NCBI GenBank assembly: GCA_015662615.1
Contig: DQTU01000017.1
Span: forward strand, 1 to 8,176
Direction of reading: 5' to 3'
Source: Campylobacterales bacterium
Lineage (GTDB): Bacteria > Campylobacterota > Campylobacteria > Campylobacterales > QNZT01
DNA length: 8,176 nt
Shown piece after piece: positions 1 to 6,918 of the stretch; within the stretch, counting starts at the first letter, position 1, and every line of letters begins with the position of its first letter. Made by a program: the position numbers and the translations under genes. The notes beneath the pieces were generated by a model that worked only from the letters and a program-made list of their open reading frames with translations, was not told the origin of the DNA and did not search any database.

Positions 1-1787
1 ACAATTCCATAAGTTCTTACTACTGGTTTTGAGATAAGTTTTTTAGTCTGTTTGTCGATTTGAGCAACAATCATAACAACACCTGCTTCTGCAAGATTTT
101 GTCTATCATTGATGATGTCGTCATCTATCTGTTTGTTCATTTGGTTATCAATATACGTTTTACCTGTTTTAACTGTTCCTACTTTTTTAAGAAACTTTGG
201 TGAAACTTCTATCTGGTCACCATCACTCATAAGAAGTATATTTTTAGGATTTACACCACATGCTATGGCTGTCTGTTTATGTTTGTAAAGATGGTTATAT
301 TCTCCGTGTACTGGCATAAAAAACTTAGGTTTACAAAGACGAATCATCAATTTTTGCTCTTCAATTGCTGCATGTCCACTGGTATGAATTTCACTAAAAT
401 CTTGGTATGCTACTTTTGCCCCTGCTTTTAAAAGGAAGTTTAAAATTCGTGAAACACTTGCTTCATTTCCTGGAATTGCTTTTGCAGAGATGATTATCTG
501 GTCACTTGGTTTTATCTTCACATGTCTGTGTTCATCTGTTGCCATACGAAATAGAGCACTCATTGACTCTCCTTGGCTTCCTGTTGTGATGATAAGGACT
601 TCTTTATCGTTATATTTATTTACTTCATGTGGATCGATAAAGATACGACGGTCTAGTTTTATGTAACCAAGCTCCATTGCAATTTCCAAGTTTCTTTCCA
701 TGCTTCTTCCGATAATACAAACTTTTCTATTATGTTTTATACCGTGTTCAATTGCTTGATAAACCCTATGGATGTTTGATGAGAAAGTGGACATGATAAC
801 TCTTCCGTGAGAGTTTTTGAAAATTCCATCAAATGTTGGTCCAACTGTGCTTTCACTTTTTGTCATTCCTTGACGGTGTGAGTTTGTACTATCACTCAAA
901 AGACATAAAACACCTTTTTCTCCATAGTGTGCAAAACGGTGTAAGTCAGTTGGATAACCATCTATTGGAGTGTGATCTATTTTAAAATCAGCTGTATGTA
1001 TAATTGTTCCAGCCTTACTTGTTATAGCGATAGAAGATGCATCTATGATAGAGTGCGTTACATGAATCCATTCAATCTCAAAATCCCCAATGTTATAAAT
1101 TTTTCTCTTTTCAATTGGTCTAAAATAACTTTTCTCTTTTTTAAGACCATGCTCGCCAAATTTGTTTGATAACATTCCTAGCGGTAGTGGAGTTGCATAG
1201 ATTGGAAATTTAAACTGCTTGAAAAAGTAAGCAACCGCTCCAATATGATCTTCATGACCGTGAGTGATAATGATATTTATCTCTTTATCTTCTTGTATCT
1301 TTCTGATATATGAAAAATCAGGTATCAAGATATCTACACCATGCATATCTTCAGTTGGGAAACTCATCCCAATATCGACGATGATAGCAGAAGTATTTGT
1401 TTCGATGACCATGAAGTTTCCACCTATCTCACCTAACCCCCCTAGTGGTGTTATCTTTACTTTTGCATCTGTATTTGTATTGATTTTATTATAAGATTGA
1501 AGACTTCTTGAGTGGACAAGCTTGTTTGCTGTTATCGCATCTTTGATGTCTATCTCCCACTGTTGGTTTCCAAGCTTTGCTGAAAACTTTGGAGGTCCTC
1601 TTCTTTTTTTGTTTGGTTTGTTACCTTGATTTTGCCCTTGTCTTGGAGGACGATTTTGTTGGTTTTGATTTGGTTTTGGCTTATCGCCTTGGTATGCTTT
1701 ATTATTTGGATTTTTCGCATTCGCATTTGCATTTGGGATCTGTTGAACTTCTTTGTTCTCTTTATTATCTTGGTTATTTTCTTTCAT
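1..1787 (-). CDS. rnj: Ribonuclease J (3' end beyond window)
   Basis: RNase J is a metallo-beta-lactamase/beta-CASP ribonuclease with 5'-3' exonuclease and endonuclease activity, central to mRNA decay and rRNA maturation in the cytoplasm. About 595 residues are visible; the C-terminal part lies left of position 1. The core begins near residue 109 (KVKITPLGGLGEIGGN). The zinc motif HGHEDH is at residues 176-181, SDSTNS follows in the middle, and the beta-CASP motifs SGHA (H472) and PVHGEY (H494) are present, so the catalytic set looks intact. Residues 1-108 form a low-complexity extension rich in Asn, Gln, Lys and Pro. The start is the ATG at 1787: no other Met precedes the core, and AGGA (1796-1799, minus strand) lies 8 bases upstream. 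It sits 13 bases after ksgA, as in Helicobacter pylori. In that species RNase J is known to work with the DEAD-box helicase RhpA. Recognition is from motifs, not a search. Confidence 0.96.
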   Translation of the reverse strand, partial: MKENNQDNKENKEVQQIPNANANAKNPNNKAYQGDKPKPNQNQQNRPPRQGQNQGNKPNKKRRGPPKFSAKLGNQQWEIDIKDAITANKLVHSRSLQSYNKINTNTDAKVKITPLGGLGEIGGNFMVIETNTSAIIVDIGMSFPTEDMHGVDILIPDFSYIRKIQEDKEINIIITHGHEDHIGAVAYFFKQFKFPIYATPLPLGMLSNKFGEHGLKKEKSYFRPIEKRKIYNIGDFEIEWIHVTHSIIDASSIAITSKAGTIIHTADFKIDHTPIDGYPTDLHRFAHYGEKGVLCLLSDSTNSHRQGMTKSESTVGPTFDGIFKNSHGRVIMSTFSSNIHRVYQAIEHGIKHNRKVCIIGRSMERNLEIAMELGYIKLDRRIFIDPHEVNKYNDKEVLIITTGSQGESMSALFRMATDEHRHVKIKPSDQIIISAKAIPGNEASVSRILNFLLKAGAKVAYQDFSEIHTSGHAAIEEQKLMIRLCKPKFFMPVHGEYNHLYKHKQTAIACGVNPKNILLMSDGDQIEVSPKFLKKVGTVKTGKTYIDNQMNKQIDDDIINDRQNLAEAGVVMIVAQIDKQTKKLISKPVVRTYGI

Positions 1788-1800
1788 GAATATTTTCCTA

Positions 1801-2595
1801 TTATTTTAAATTTTTAAACAATAGGTGATATTTTTCGCTTTCGAGTTGGTGTGGTCTAAAGTTTAGTGGTATCCCTAAATCTTCAAATTCTTTAATCAAA
1901 TCCTCTTTTTTGGCAATCTGCCCAAGGTTTTTTATCAAAGTTTTTCTAGGAGCGGCAAATGCTGCTTTTAGAAAACTTTTGAATTGATCAAGCTCTTTTT
2001 GACCTTCAAAAAGATTTTCATAATTTGTAAATTTACTCAACTTTAAAACTGCCGAAGTTATTTTCGGAGGTGGGTCAAAACACTCTGCCCCAACATCGAA
2101 AAGTAACTCAGTTTCACTAATGCTATCTGCCAAGATAGAGAGTGCTGAATAGGTTCGATCTCCCACTTTGGAAGAGAATTTTACAGCAACCTCTTTTTGA
2201 ACCATTACTATGATGGATTGACACTTCTTGTCATCAAGTGCCTTTAGGATAAGATTGGTAGCGATATAGTAGGGAAGGTTTGCGATTAAATTATATTTTT
2301 CAGCGTAAAGTGAACTCTCACCCCACTGTTTTAATATATCATCACAAACCAACTCTAGTTGCTTTTTTCCAATCTCATCCGAAAACTTATCTTTCAGATA
2401 TTTGCACAACTCTAAGTCAATTTCAAAAGCTGTTACTTCCTTACATCGTAGTAACAGTTTTTTCGTTAAATCACCTAAGCCAGGTCCAATTTCAACAACC
2501 ATGTTGTCATCGTTGGGCATCGCTTGGATGATCTTTTGTACTATGGACTCATCTTTTAAAAAGTTTTGACCAAATTTTTTCTTCGCTTTAATCAA
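1801..2595 (-). CDS. rsmA: 16S rRNA (adenine1518/1519-N6)-dimethyltransferase
   Basis: RsmA (KsgA) uses SAM to dimethylate A1518 and A1519 in helix 45 of 16S rRNA, a late step of 30S assembly. The 264 residues match the usual family length. Visible motifs are the N-terminal GQNFL (residues 9-13), SAM motif I EIGPGLG (35-41), acidic motif II FEID (E58), DD at 85-86, the catalytic NLPY (106-109) and the C-terminal APRKTLIKNL. The start is a TTG: codon 1 reads as plus-strand caa at 2593-2595. It is preceded by AAAGG, with 7 bases between AGG and TTG. The next in-frame Met would delete GQNFL, so TTG is preferred. It is followed after 13 bases by rnj, a ksgA-rnj pairing also known in Helicobacter and Campylobacter. 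The promoter described at 2616-2651 probably drives both. Confidence 0.97.
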   Translation of the reverse strand: MIKAKKKFGQNFLKDESIVQKIIQAMPNDDNMVVEIGPGLGDLTKKLLLRCKEVTAFEIDLELCKYLKDKFSDEIGKKQLELVCDDILKQWGESSLYAEKYNLIANLPYYIATNLILKALDDKKCQSIIVMVQKEVAVKFSSKVGDRTYSALSILADSISETELLFDVGAECFDPPPKITSAVLKLSKFTNYENLFEGQKELDQFKSFLKAAFAAPRKTLIKNLGQIAKKEDLIKEFEDLGIPLNFRPHQLESEKYHLLFKNLK

Positions 2596-2615
2596 AAATA
2601 AGCCTTTATTGTAAA

Positions 2616-2651
2616 AGTGGATATTATAGGTTAAATATACTTAAGAATTTA
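2616..2651 (-). promoter_or_regulatory. Putative promoter of ksgA-rnj
   Basis: On the minus strand a perfect TATAAT -10 box reads from 2628 down to 2623. At 17-bp spacing, 2651-2646 reads TAAATT, a poor -35. That fits sigma-70 promoters in this phylum, which are known to lack a conserved -35 box. Transcription would start near 2616, giving a leader of about 20 bases that holds the AAAGG ribosome site before the TTG of ksgA. This is inference from sequence only. Confidence 0.5.
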
Positions 2652-2672
2652 TTTAATATTCATAAGATTTTC

Positions 2673-2945
2673 TTAAAAGAAAGCCCAAACCAAAATTGCA
2701 AACCCAATAATCAAATTTATCCAACTTCCCTCACCCAAAAGTTCCCCGAGTGCTTTGTAAGCATACTCTTCTTCTAGAGGAAGTGGAGTCGCTACTTTTG
2801 CATCGGTAAAACTTTTGATTTCACCTCCCCAGACAAATGCAACAATTTCAGGAGTGATAAATATCATAATGACTGAAAAAATACCCCAAAAGCTTTTTGT
2901 GGGTCTTATCTTTTGAAGTGTTTTAATGAGTAGTTTTTTATCCAT
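2673..2945 (-). CDS. Small two-helix membrane protein, function unknown
   Basis: I do not recognise this 90-residue protein. Its N-terminus is basic (MDKKLLIKTLQKIRPTK) and is followed by a hydrophobic segment at about residues 19-39. A polar stretch at 41-73 is acidic towards its end (LPLEEEYAYKALGELLGEG). A second hydrophobic segment (about 75-90, ending in LVWAFF) runs to the last residue. This looks like a small inner-membrane protein whose polar loop joins two helices. The composition and two clean membrane segments suggest a real gene, and nothing competes with it on either strand. No Shine-Dalgarno site precedes the ATG at 2943-2945; a TAAAAT box (2956-2951, minus strand) lies 5 bases upstream, which would give a leaderless message. 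It is upstream of ksgA in the same direction with a 77-base gap, so it may be in the same operon or transcribed separately. Confidence 0.7.
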   Translation of the reverse strand: MDKKLLIKTLQKIRPTKSFWGIFSVIMIFITPEIVAFVWGGEIKSFTDAKVATPLPLEEEYAYKALGELLGEGSWINLIIGFAILVWAFF

Positions 2946-3026
2946 GCGTCATTTTAGTACTAATTTATTAATAAATGCTTATTTTTGTATTTTAGTTTTT
3001 AAGAGCATTTATAATAATATACAACC
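2946..3026. promoter_or_regulatory. Divergent promoter region, small membrane protein / pfkB-family kinase
   Basis: This 81-base, very AT-rich gap separates two divergent genes. On the plus strand TATAAT at 3010-3015 is an exact -10 box, 11 bases before the kinase ATG, so the predicted leader is only about 5 bases and has no Shine-Dalgarno site. On the minus strand TAAAAT (2956-2951) would start transcription at about the ATG of the small protein. A perfect 14-bp palindrome, ATTTATTAATAAAT, lies between them at 2963-2976. In DNA this AT-rich it may be chance, but it is placed where an operator could affect both genes. Confidence 0.5.
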
Positions 3027-4115
3027 ATGAACAAGGGAAACATCGCTGTAATCGGCGGAGCAAATATTGAGTACATTGTTAAAAGTAAAACAGATATCGT
3101 TCAGGGCTCTAAAAACTTCGTGGATATTGAGGAACTATTCGGTGGTGGTGGACTTAACTACGCACTTCGGCTTATGAGTACAGGTATCTCTGTCTGCCCT
3201 CTTCTGTATATTGGGGATGACAATATTGGTCATGGAATTCAAAAAACTTTAATTTTTCATTGTGAGAAAAATTCTCCAACGCATGCGCATGTTACAAGAG
3301 ATGGATTTTTTGTAAATGGGCTGAATACTATTCGTTCGATGATTATCGTTGAGGGGCAACACCGAACTATTTTGGCACAAGATCAAAACAATGAAAATCT
3401 TTTTCTACCCTATTTAAAAAATGAGATTGATTCTGCCTCTGATGCTACTTCAGTTTTGATTGGACATATTCACAATGACCGAATGGATATCAATGAAAAT
3501 AGTTCGGATTTGAGCACAATTTTTGCGATTGATTATTTTAGTAGATGTGAAAAATTTATCTATTGTAATTTTGGTTCAACGCAACTTGAGTATGGGTTTT
3601 CTTTTTGGAAAGAGAAATTAAAATCTATAGATGTTCTCCAACTCAATATTGACGAAGTGCGTTCATTTTTTAAAAATGATGGTTATACACCTACCCTTTT
3701 AGAAATCATTCATGCTTTAAATGATTTAGGAATTTCTGCCATTATCACGCTTGATAAATTTGGAGCAATTGGAGTTATGAAAAACAAAGTAGATACAGTT
3801 TTCTTAGCACGAGCTGTTGAGCTTGGAGATGATTTTGTAGACTCAACTGGTGCAGGAGATGCTTTTTGTGCAGGCATGATTTCAGTGCTTGATGGAAAGT
3901 CTGATTTTATCCCTGAGGAGTTCAAGGAGGCTATGGAAGTTGCAAGAAGTTGGGCTGTTTATGCTTGCAAGTCTTATGGCGGTGCAAACCATTGTCCCTC
4001 TGCTGGAACGATAGATGCATTTCATCAAAAGATAAATCAAGGCAATGAAGTCATTGAGTATGCTGATGATAGGATGATTGATATTCTTTCGCTCATTGAT
4101 TCGACATTCTCATGA
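3027..4115 (+). CDS. PfkB-family carbohydrate/nucleoside kinase
   Basis: This is a 362-residue ribokinase/PfkB-fold kinase that should transfer phosphate from ATP to the hydroxymethyl group of a sugar or nucleoside. The start of the fold is recognisable (IAVIGGANIEYI, residues 6-17), with the glycine-rich substrate motif GGGGLNYALRL at 39-49, the NxxE motif as NIDE (207-210), and the C-terminal signature DSTGAGDAFCAG at 272-283 with catalytic base D278. The fold runs to about residue 335; the last 25 or so residues, which carry several acidic positions, appear to be extra. The substrate cannot be read from the sequence: ribokinase, adenosine kinase-like and sugar kinases share these motifs. 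The ATG at 3027 lacks a Shine-Dalgarno site but is right at the start of the fold. The stop overlaps the next gene's start as ATGA (4112-4115), so the two are probably co-translated. Confidence 0.88.
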   Translation: MNKGNIAVIGGANIEYIVKSKTDIVQGSKNFVDIEELFGGGGLNYALRLMSTGISVCPLLYIGDDNIGHGIQKTLIFHCEKNSPTHAHVTRDGFFVNGLNTIRSMIIVEGQHRTILAQDQNNENLFLPYLKNEIDSASDATSVLIGHIHNDRMDINENSSDLSTIFAIDYFSRCEKFIYCNFGSTQLEYGFSFWKEKLKSIDVLQLNIDEVRSFFKNDGYTPTLLEIIHALNDLGISAIITLDKFGAIGVMKNKVDTVFLARAVELGDDFVDSTGAGDAFCAGMISVLDGKSDFIPEEFKEAMEVARSWAVYACKSYGGANHCPSAGTIDAFHQKINQGNEVIEYADDRMIDILSLIDSTFS

Positions 4116-5092
4116 AGCGACTACCTGCGGAGTGGGAAAAACAAGATAGTATCTTGATGTGTTTTCCTCATGCCAATAGTGATTGGGCAGATGATTTACA
4201 ATCTGCAATTTCTGTTTTTGTGAGGATGGCAAGTTCTATCTGTTTTAATCAAAAGCTTATTTTACTTTGTGACGATGTTGGAGCGACAAAAAAGCTCTTT
4301 TGTTACCATGATAAGATTTCATTTGTAAAGCTTGAAACCAATGATACATGGATAAGAGATTTTGGACCAATTTCTATTTATGAAGATAATGAGCGAAAAT
4401 TAATCGATTTTCAATTTAATGCTTGGGGTGGAAAGTTTGAGCATGGGTTGGATAATGCTGTCACAAAACAACTTCACTCTGAATGGCACTTCGGTGTTTC
4501 TAAACTTCTTGAAGAGGACTTTATACTAGAGGGTGGCTCGATAGAGAGTGATGGAGCTGGGACGATATTAACTACAACAGAGTGTTTGTTAAATTCTAAT
4601 CGGAATCCTTCCTTTTCAAAAGAGCAGATTGAAGAGAAATTAAAAGAGTGTTTAGGAGCAAAAAGAGTTTTATGGCTTGAACATGGCTCTTTAATTGGTG
4701 ATGATACAGATGCTCATATCGATACACTTGCACGATTTATTGATAAGGATACGATAGCGTATGTTTCACGTGAAACAAATGATGAACTATCAAAGATGAA
4801 AGAGCAGCTAGAGACATTTAGGACAATTGATGGAAAACCATATCGGCTAATTCCACTTCCCCTACCCTCAGATAAGTATAAAAATGCAGAGCAATTACCT
4901 GCAACTTATGCAAATTTTTTGATTGCAAATCATGTTGTATTGCTTCCAACTTATGATGATGTTTTGGATAAAGAGATGGTAAGTCTGTTTAAAGAGCTTT
5001 TCCCAACGCGAGAGATAATTCCTATTAATGCTATGCGTTTGATTGAAGAAGGTGGAAGTATTCACTGCTCTACTATGCAAGTGGCATTTTAA
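4112..5092 (+). CDS. aguA: Agmatine deiminase
   Basis: This enzyme hydrolyses agmatine to N-carbamoylputrescine and ammonia, a step of putrescine synthesis used in Campylobacterota. The 326 residues are typical for the family (peptidyl-arginine deiminase fold). Visible motifs are FPH (18-20), TNDTWIRDFGP (76-86), LEGGSIE (139-145), the catalytic DTDAHIDTLARF with H202 and D204, and GGSIHCS with the nucleophile C319 close to the C-terminus. The partner N-carbamoylputrescine amidohydrolase (aguB) is not in the window. The start is set by the 4-base ATGA overlap with the kinase; there is no clear Shine-Dalgarno site, so expression probably relies on coupling. A perfect parS site (4762-4777) encodes residues 218-222, VSRET, between the HxD motif and the catalytic cysteine. 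The last 20 bases overlap the oppositely transcribed trmH, leaving no room for a terminator between them. Confidence 0.95.
   Translation: MKRLPAEWEKQDSILMCFPHANSDWADDLQSAISVFVRMASSICFNQKLILLCDDVGATKKLFCYHDKISFVKLETNDTWIRDFGPISIYEDNERKLIDFQFNAWGGKFEHGLDNAVTKQLHSEWHFGVSKLLEEDFILEGGSIESDGAGTILTTTECLLNSNRNPSFSKEQIEEKLKECLGAKRVLWLEHGSLIGDDTDAHIDTLARFIDKDTIAYVSRETNDELSKMKEQLETFRTIDGKPYRLIPLPLPSDKYKNAEQLPATYANFLIANHVVLLPTYDDVLDKEMVSLFKELFPTREIIPINAMRLIEEGGSIHCSTMQVAF
4762..4777. promoter_or_regulatory. parS: parS centromere-like site 1 (inside aguA)
   Basis: This is the exact 16-bp palindrome TGTTTCACGTGAAACA, the canonical chromosomal parS sequence bound by ParB (Spo0J). ParB loads here, spreads, and recruits SMC to organise and segregate the origin region. 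It lies within agmatine deiminase and is read T|GTT|TCA|CGT|GAA|ACA, giving Val-Ser-Arg-Glu-Thr. Flanking bases do not extend the symmetry. Confidence 0.94.
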
Positions 5093-5732
5093 TCTCTTCT
5101 ATAAACTTAAGAGGTATTTTCCCTTTACTTTTTCGTGCAATTGTATCTCTATAAATCCACTCCTCTTTAATAAGTTCTCGTTCTTTTAGTGTAAGTTGCG
5201 GCGTTTGATACCTACCCTTTTCTTCTAACTGTCTTTGTGCTTCATAGAGAATCAATGCAGTTGCTACAGAGACATTTAGACTTTGCACCATACCTTTCAT
5301 AGGAATCTTGATACTTTGGTTGGCTATAGCTATTATCTCTTTTGATACGCCCTCTTTCTCGTTTCCTGTTATGATGAGTGTTGGTTTGGTATAATCTATC
5401 TGAGTATAAGATAGTGAACCCTCCTCTACATGGGTTGCTACTATTTGAAAACCATCTGCTTGTTTTTGTTTTAGAAATTGTATCTTTTCATTATGCTTAA
5501 CTCTAAATCGATTTACCCATCTATGTGCCCCTTGGGTTATGGTTTTGTGCGTTTTGAAGTTTTCATTTTTTTGATTTGTGTAGTAAAGATTGAGAATTCC
5601 TACGGCATCACAACTTCTTACTATGGCAGATAGATTGTGTGAATCATGGATATTGTCTAAAAATAGTTCTAGGGTAGGTTGCTTGTTTTCTAAGACTTTA
5701 TCCATCTTGGCTTGCCGTGTTTCACTGTTCAA
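5073..5732 (-). CDS. trmH: TrmH-type tRNA (guanosine-2'-O)-methyltransferase
   Basis: This is a SPOUT-class methyltransferase expected to 2'-O-methylate G18 in the D-loop of tRNA. With the start used here it has 219 residues, close to E. coli TrmH (229). The three knot motifs are present: HNLSAIVRSCDAVGI (N33, R39), ITGNEKEGVS (GNE 123-125) and the SAM loop IPMKGMVQSLNVSVATAL (SLNVSVA 151-157). The tail ERELIKEEWIYRDTIARK fits the TrmH C-terminal domain and argues for TrmH over TrmL or RlmB. An in-frame ATG exists at 5759, but I prefer the TTG at 5732. It has GGAGAG 5 bases upstream (5743-5738), overlaps the ychJ stop as TTGA, and puts the HN of motif 1 at about residue 33, as in E. coli TrmH. 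The 3' end overlaps aguA by 20 bases, converging. Confidence 0.88.
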   Translation of the reverse strand: MNSETRQAKMDKVLENKQPTLELFLDNIHDSHNLSAIVRSCDAVGILNLYYTNQKNENFKTHKTITQGAHRWVNRFRVKHNEKIQFLKQKQADGFQIVATHVEEGSLSYTQIDYTKPTLIITGNEKEGVSKEIIAIANQSIKIPMKGMVQSLNVSVATALILYEAQRQLEEKGRYQTPQLTLKERELIKEEWIYRDTIARKSKGKIPLKFIEEIKMPLA

Positions 5733-6115
5733 TAAATCTCTCCATCTAAATAATACCATTTCCCATCCACCATAGTAAAACTACTCTTCTCATGTAAAAC
5801 ACCCTGCTCTGTGAATGCTTTAAATGTGACTGTGTGATAAGTGGAATCTACTATTTCTAATTTTGTAAAATGGGTTGTTTTACAAAAGTCTAATAACTCT
5901 TTTGACCAAGTTTTCCTATCTTTATTAAATTGTGGATTTGTCCAATGTGTCGTTTTGATAATGTACATTGTTTCACGTGAAACATATGCCGAGTATCTTG
6001 ACTTCATCAAAGTTAATGCATCTAGAGCATTTGCTCCTTTATGATACCTTTGACAACACTTTTTGTACTTTAAATTACTTCCACATGGACATGGATTATT
6101 TGGGCTTATTTTCAT
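5729..6115 (-). CDS. ychJ: YchJ-like SEC-C motif protein
   Basis: This 128-residue protein belongs to the YchJ (UPF0225) family of unknown function. It begins with a SEC-C zinc-binding motif, CPCGSNLKYKKCC (C9, C11, C20, C21), the same type found at the C-terminus of SecA. The conserved LMKSRYSAYV (36-45) follows, and then an NTF2-like segment with KTTHW and FTEQGVLHEKSSF. The open frame extends upstream into hisF, but only the last part is family-like. I chose the ATG at 6115 (MKISPNNPCPCG); an ATG three codons earlier at 6124 is possible, and neither has a Shine-Dalgarno site. A parS palindrome (5969-5984) encodes VSRET at residues 45-49, right after the conserved SRYSAY stretch, where E. 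coli YchJ reads differently. It is divergent from hisF and co-transcribed with trmH, whose ribosome site lies inside this gene. Confidence 0.88.
   Translation of the reverse strand: MKISPNNPCPCGSNLKYKKCCQRYHKGANALDALTLMKSRYSAYVSRETMYIIKTTHWTNPQFNKDRKTWSKELLDFCKTTHFTKLEIVDSTYHTVTFKAFTEQGVLHEKSSFTMVDGKWYYLDGEIY
5969..5984. promoter_or_regulatory. parS: parS centromere-like site 2 (inside ychJ)
   Basis: This is a second perfect TGTTTCACGTGAAACA, 1207 bp from the first (start to start). It lies in a gene transcribed in the opposite direction, yet is read in the same codon register on that strand, again giving VSRET (residues 45-49). The identity of all 16 bases in an unrelated gene excludes shared ancestry of the host gene as the explanation. 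Confidence 0.94.
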
Positions 6116-6155
6116 AGCATACATGATAACATAATACAAAAATATAGGGGAATTT
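6116..6155. promoter_or_regulatory. Overlapping divergent promoters of ychJ-trmH and hisF
   Basis: Only 40 bases separate the divergent starts. On the plus strand CATAAT (6130-6135) is a 5/6 match to a -10 box, giving a start near 6142 and a short leader holding the AGGGG ribosome site (6146-6150) before the hisF ATG. On the minus strand TATTAT (6136-6131), also 5/6, would start transcription at about 6124, exactly at the upstream ATG of ychJ. The two boxes occupy the same bases, so the two operons may compete for polymerase. This is inferred from sequence only. Confidence 0.42.
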
Positions 6156-6917
6156 ATGGAGCATTTTGCAAAACGCATAATACCTTGTCTTGATGTTGAT
6201 AATGGTCGAGTAGTGAAGGGCGTTAATTTTGTAGGACTTCGTGATGCTGGTGACCCAGTTGAAGTGGCTAAAAGATATAACGATGAAGGTGCTGATGAGA
6301 TTACTTTTTTAGATATCACAGCTAGCCATGAGCAGAGAGATACGATTGTTCATATTGTGGAAGAGGTGGCTCGTGAAGTTTTTATACCTTTAACGGTTGG
6401 TGGAGGGATACGAAAACTTGAGGATATTTACAATCTTTTAAATGTGGGTTGTGACAAAGTGAGTATTAATTCCGCTGCAATTAAAAATCCTGACTTCATA
6501 AATGAAGCTTCAAAGCGATTTGGTTCACAATGTATTGTTGTGGCAATTGATGCAAAGCGAACAGGAAACTCTTGGAATATCTATCTAAACGGTGGTCGAA
6601 AAGATACAGGGATAGATGCTATAGAGTGGGCGAAAGAAGTTTATGGTAGAGGTGCAGGGGAGATACTGTTAACTTCTATGGACTCAGACGGTACAAAAGC
6701 AGGGTTTGATAATCCTCTAAATTTGGCAGTTAGTTCTGCTATCTCTATACCAGTCATTGCTAGTGGTGGAGCAGGGACGATGGAGCATATGATGGATGCT
6801 TTTACTAAAGGTGGAGCGGATGCTGCATTGGCTGCTTCTATCTTTCATTTTAAAGAGATTGATATCATGAATTTAAAACATTATCTTAGAGAGAACAATA
6901 TACCAGTAAGGATTTAA
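6156..6917 (+). CDS. hisF: Imidazole glycerol phosphate synthase, cyclase subunit
   Basis: HisF is the (beta/alpha)8 cyclase subunit of IGP synthase. With ammonia from HisH it converts PRFAR to imidazole glycerol phosphate and AICAR, step five of histidine biosynthesis and a link to purine synthesis. The 253 residues are standard. Visible features are RIIPCLDVDNGRVVKG with the first catalytic Asp at D13, LTVGGGIR (phosphate loop, GGG 82-84), VVAIDAKR with the second catalytic Asp at D132, SMDSDGTKAGFD (174-185) and IASGGAG (201-207). The start ATG has AGGGG 5 bases upstream. hisH and the other his genes are absent from the window, so the pathway is scattered here, as is common in this phylum. 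The next gene begins 1 base after its stop. Confidence 0.98.
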   Translation: MEHFAKRIIPCLDVDNGRVVKGVNFVGLRDAGDPVEVAKRYNDEGADEITFLDITASHEQRDTIVHIVEEVAREVFIPLTVGGGIRKLEDIYNLLNVGCDKVSINSAAIKNPDFINEASKRFGSQCIVVAIDAKRTGNSWNIYLNGGRKDTGIDAIEWAKEVYGRGAGEILLTSMDSDGTKAGFDNPLNLAVSSAISIPVIASGGAGTMEHMMDAFTKGGADAALAASIFHFKEIDIMNLKHYLRENNIPVRI

Positions 6918-6918
6918 T

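Noticed and set aside
441..456. Possible fourth parS in rnj: CGTGAAACA at 448-456, coding Val-Ser-Arg on the minus strand.
   Set aside because: Only one half of the palindrome is present (10 of 16 bases match overall), and ParB needs both halves. At most it could be an eroded site.
972..1817. Several plus-strand open frames of 60-76 codons across 972-1817, and a minus-strand 60-codon frame at 1550-1732.
   Set aside because: All lie over the well-supported rnj frame, show no family features and have the composition expected of shadow frames.
2641..2676. Inverted repeat TTAAGAA...TTCTTAA after the small membrane protein gene, a possible terminator.
   Set aside because: The stem is 7 bp of mostly A/T pairs with a 22-base loop and no clear U-tract, which is not a convincing intrinsic terminator.
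2963..2976. Perfect palindrome ATTTATTAATAAAT in the divergent intergenic region, a possible operator.
   Set aside because: It contains only A and T in DNA that is almost all A/T, so it is weak as evidence. It is mentioned under the promoter region, not called as a site.
5073..5092. 20-base overlap of the convergent ends of aguA and trmH as a possible antisense regulatory element.
   Set aside because: Such short tail overlaps are ordinary in compact genomes, and I see no hairpin or other signal there.
5718..5725. Half-site TGTTTCAC in the start of trmH.
   Set aside because: The other half (TGTTCAAT) does not match GTGAAACA; an isolated 8-mer is expected by chance.
6116..6319. Upstream extension of the ychJ reading frame (a 196-residue version starting at 6319).
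   Set aside because: The extra residues lie antisense to hisF and precede the family's normal N-terminal CPCGS motif; they are a shadow of hisF.
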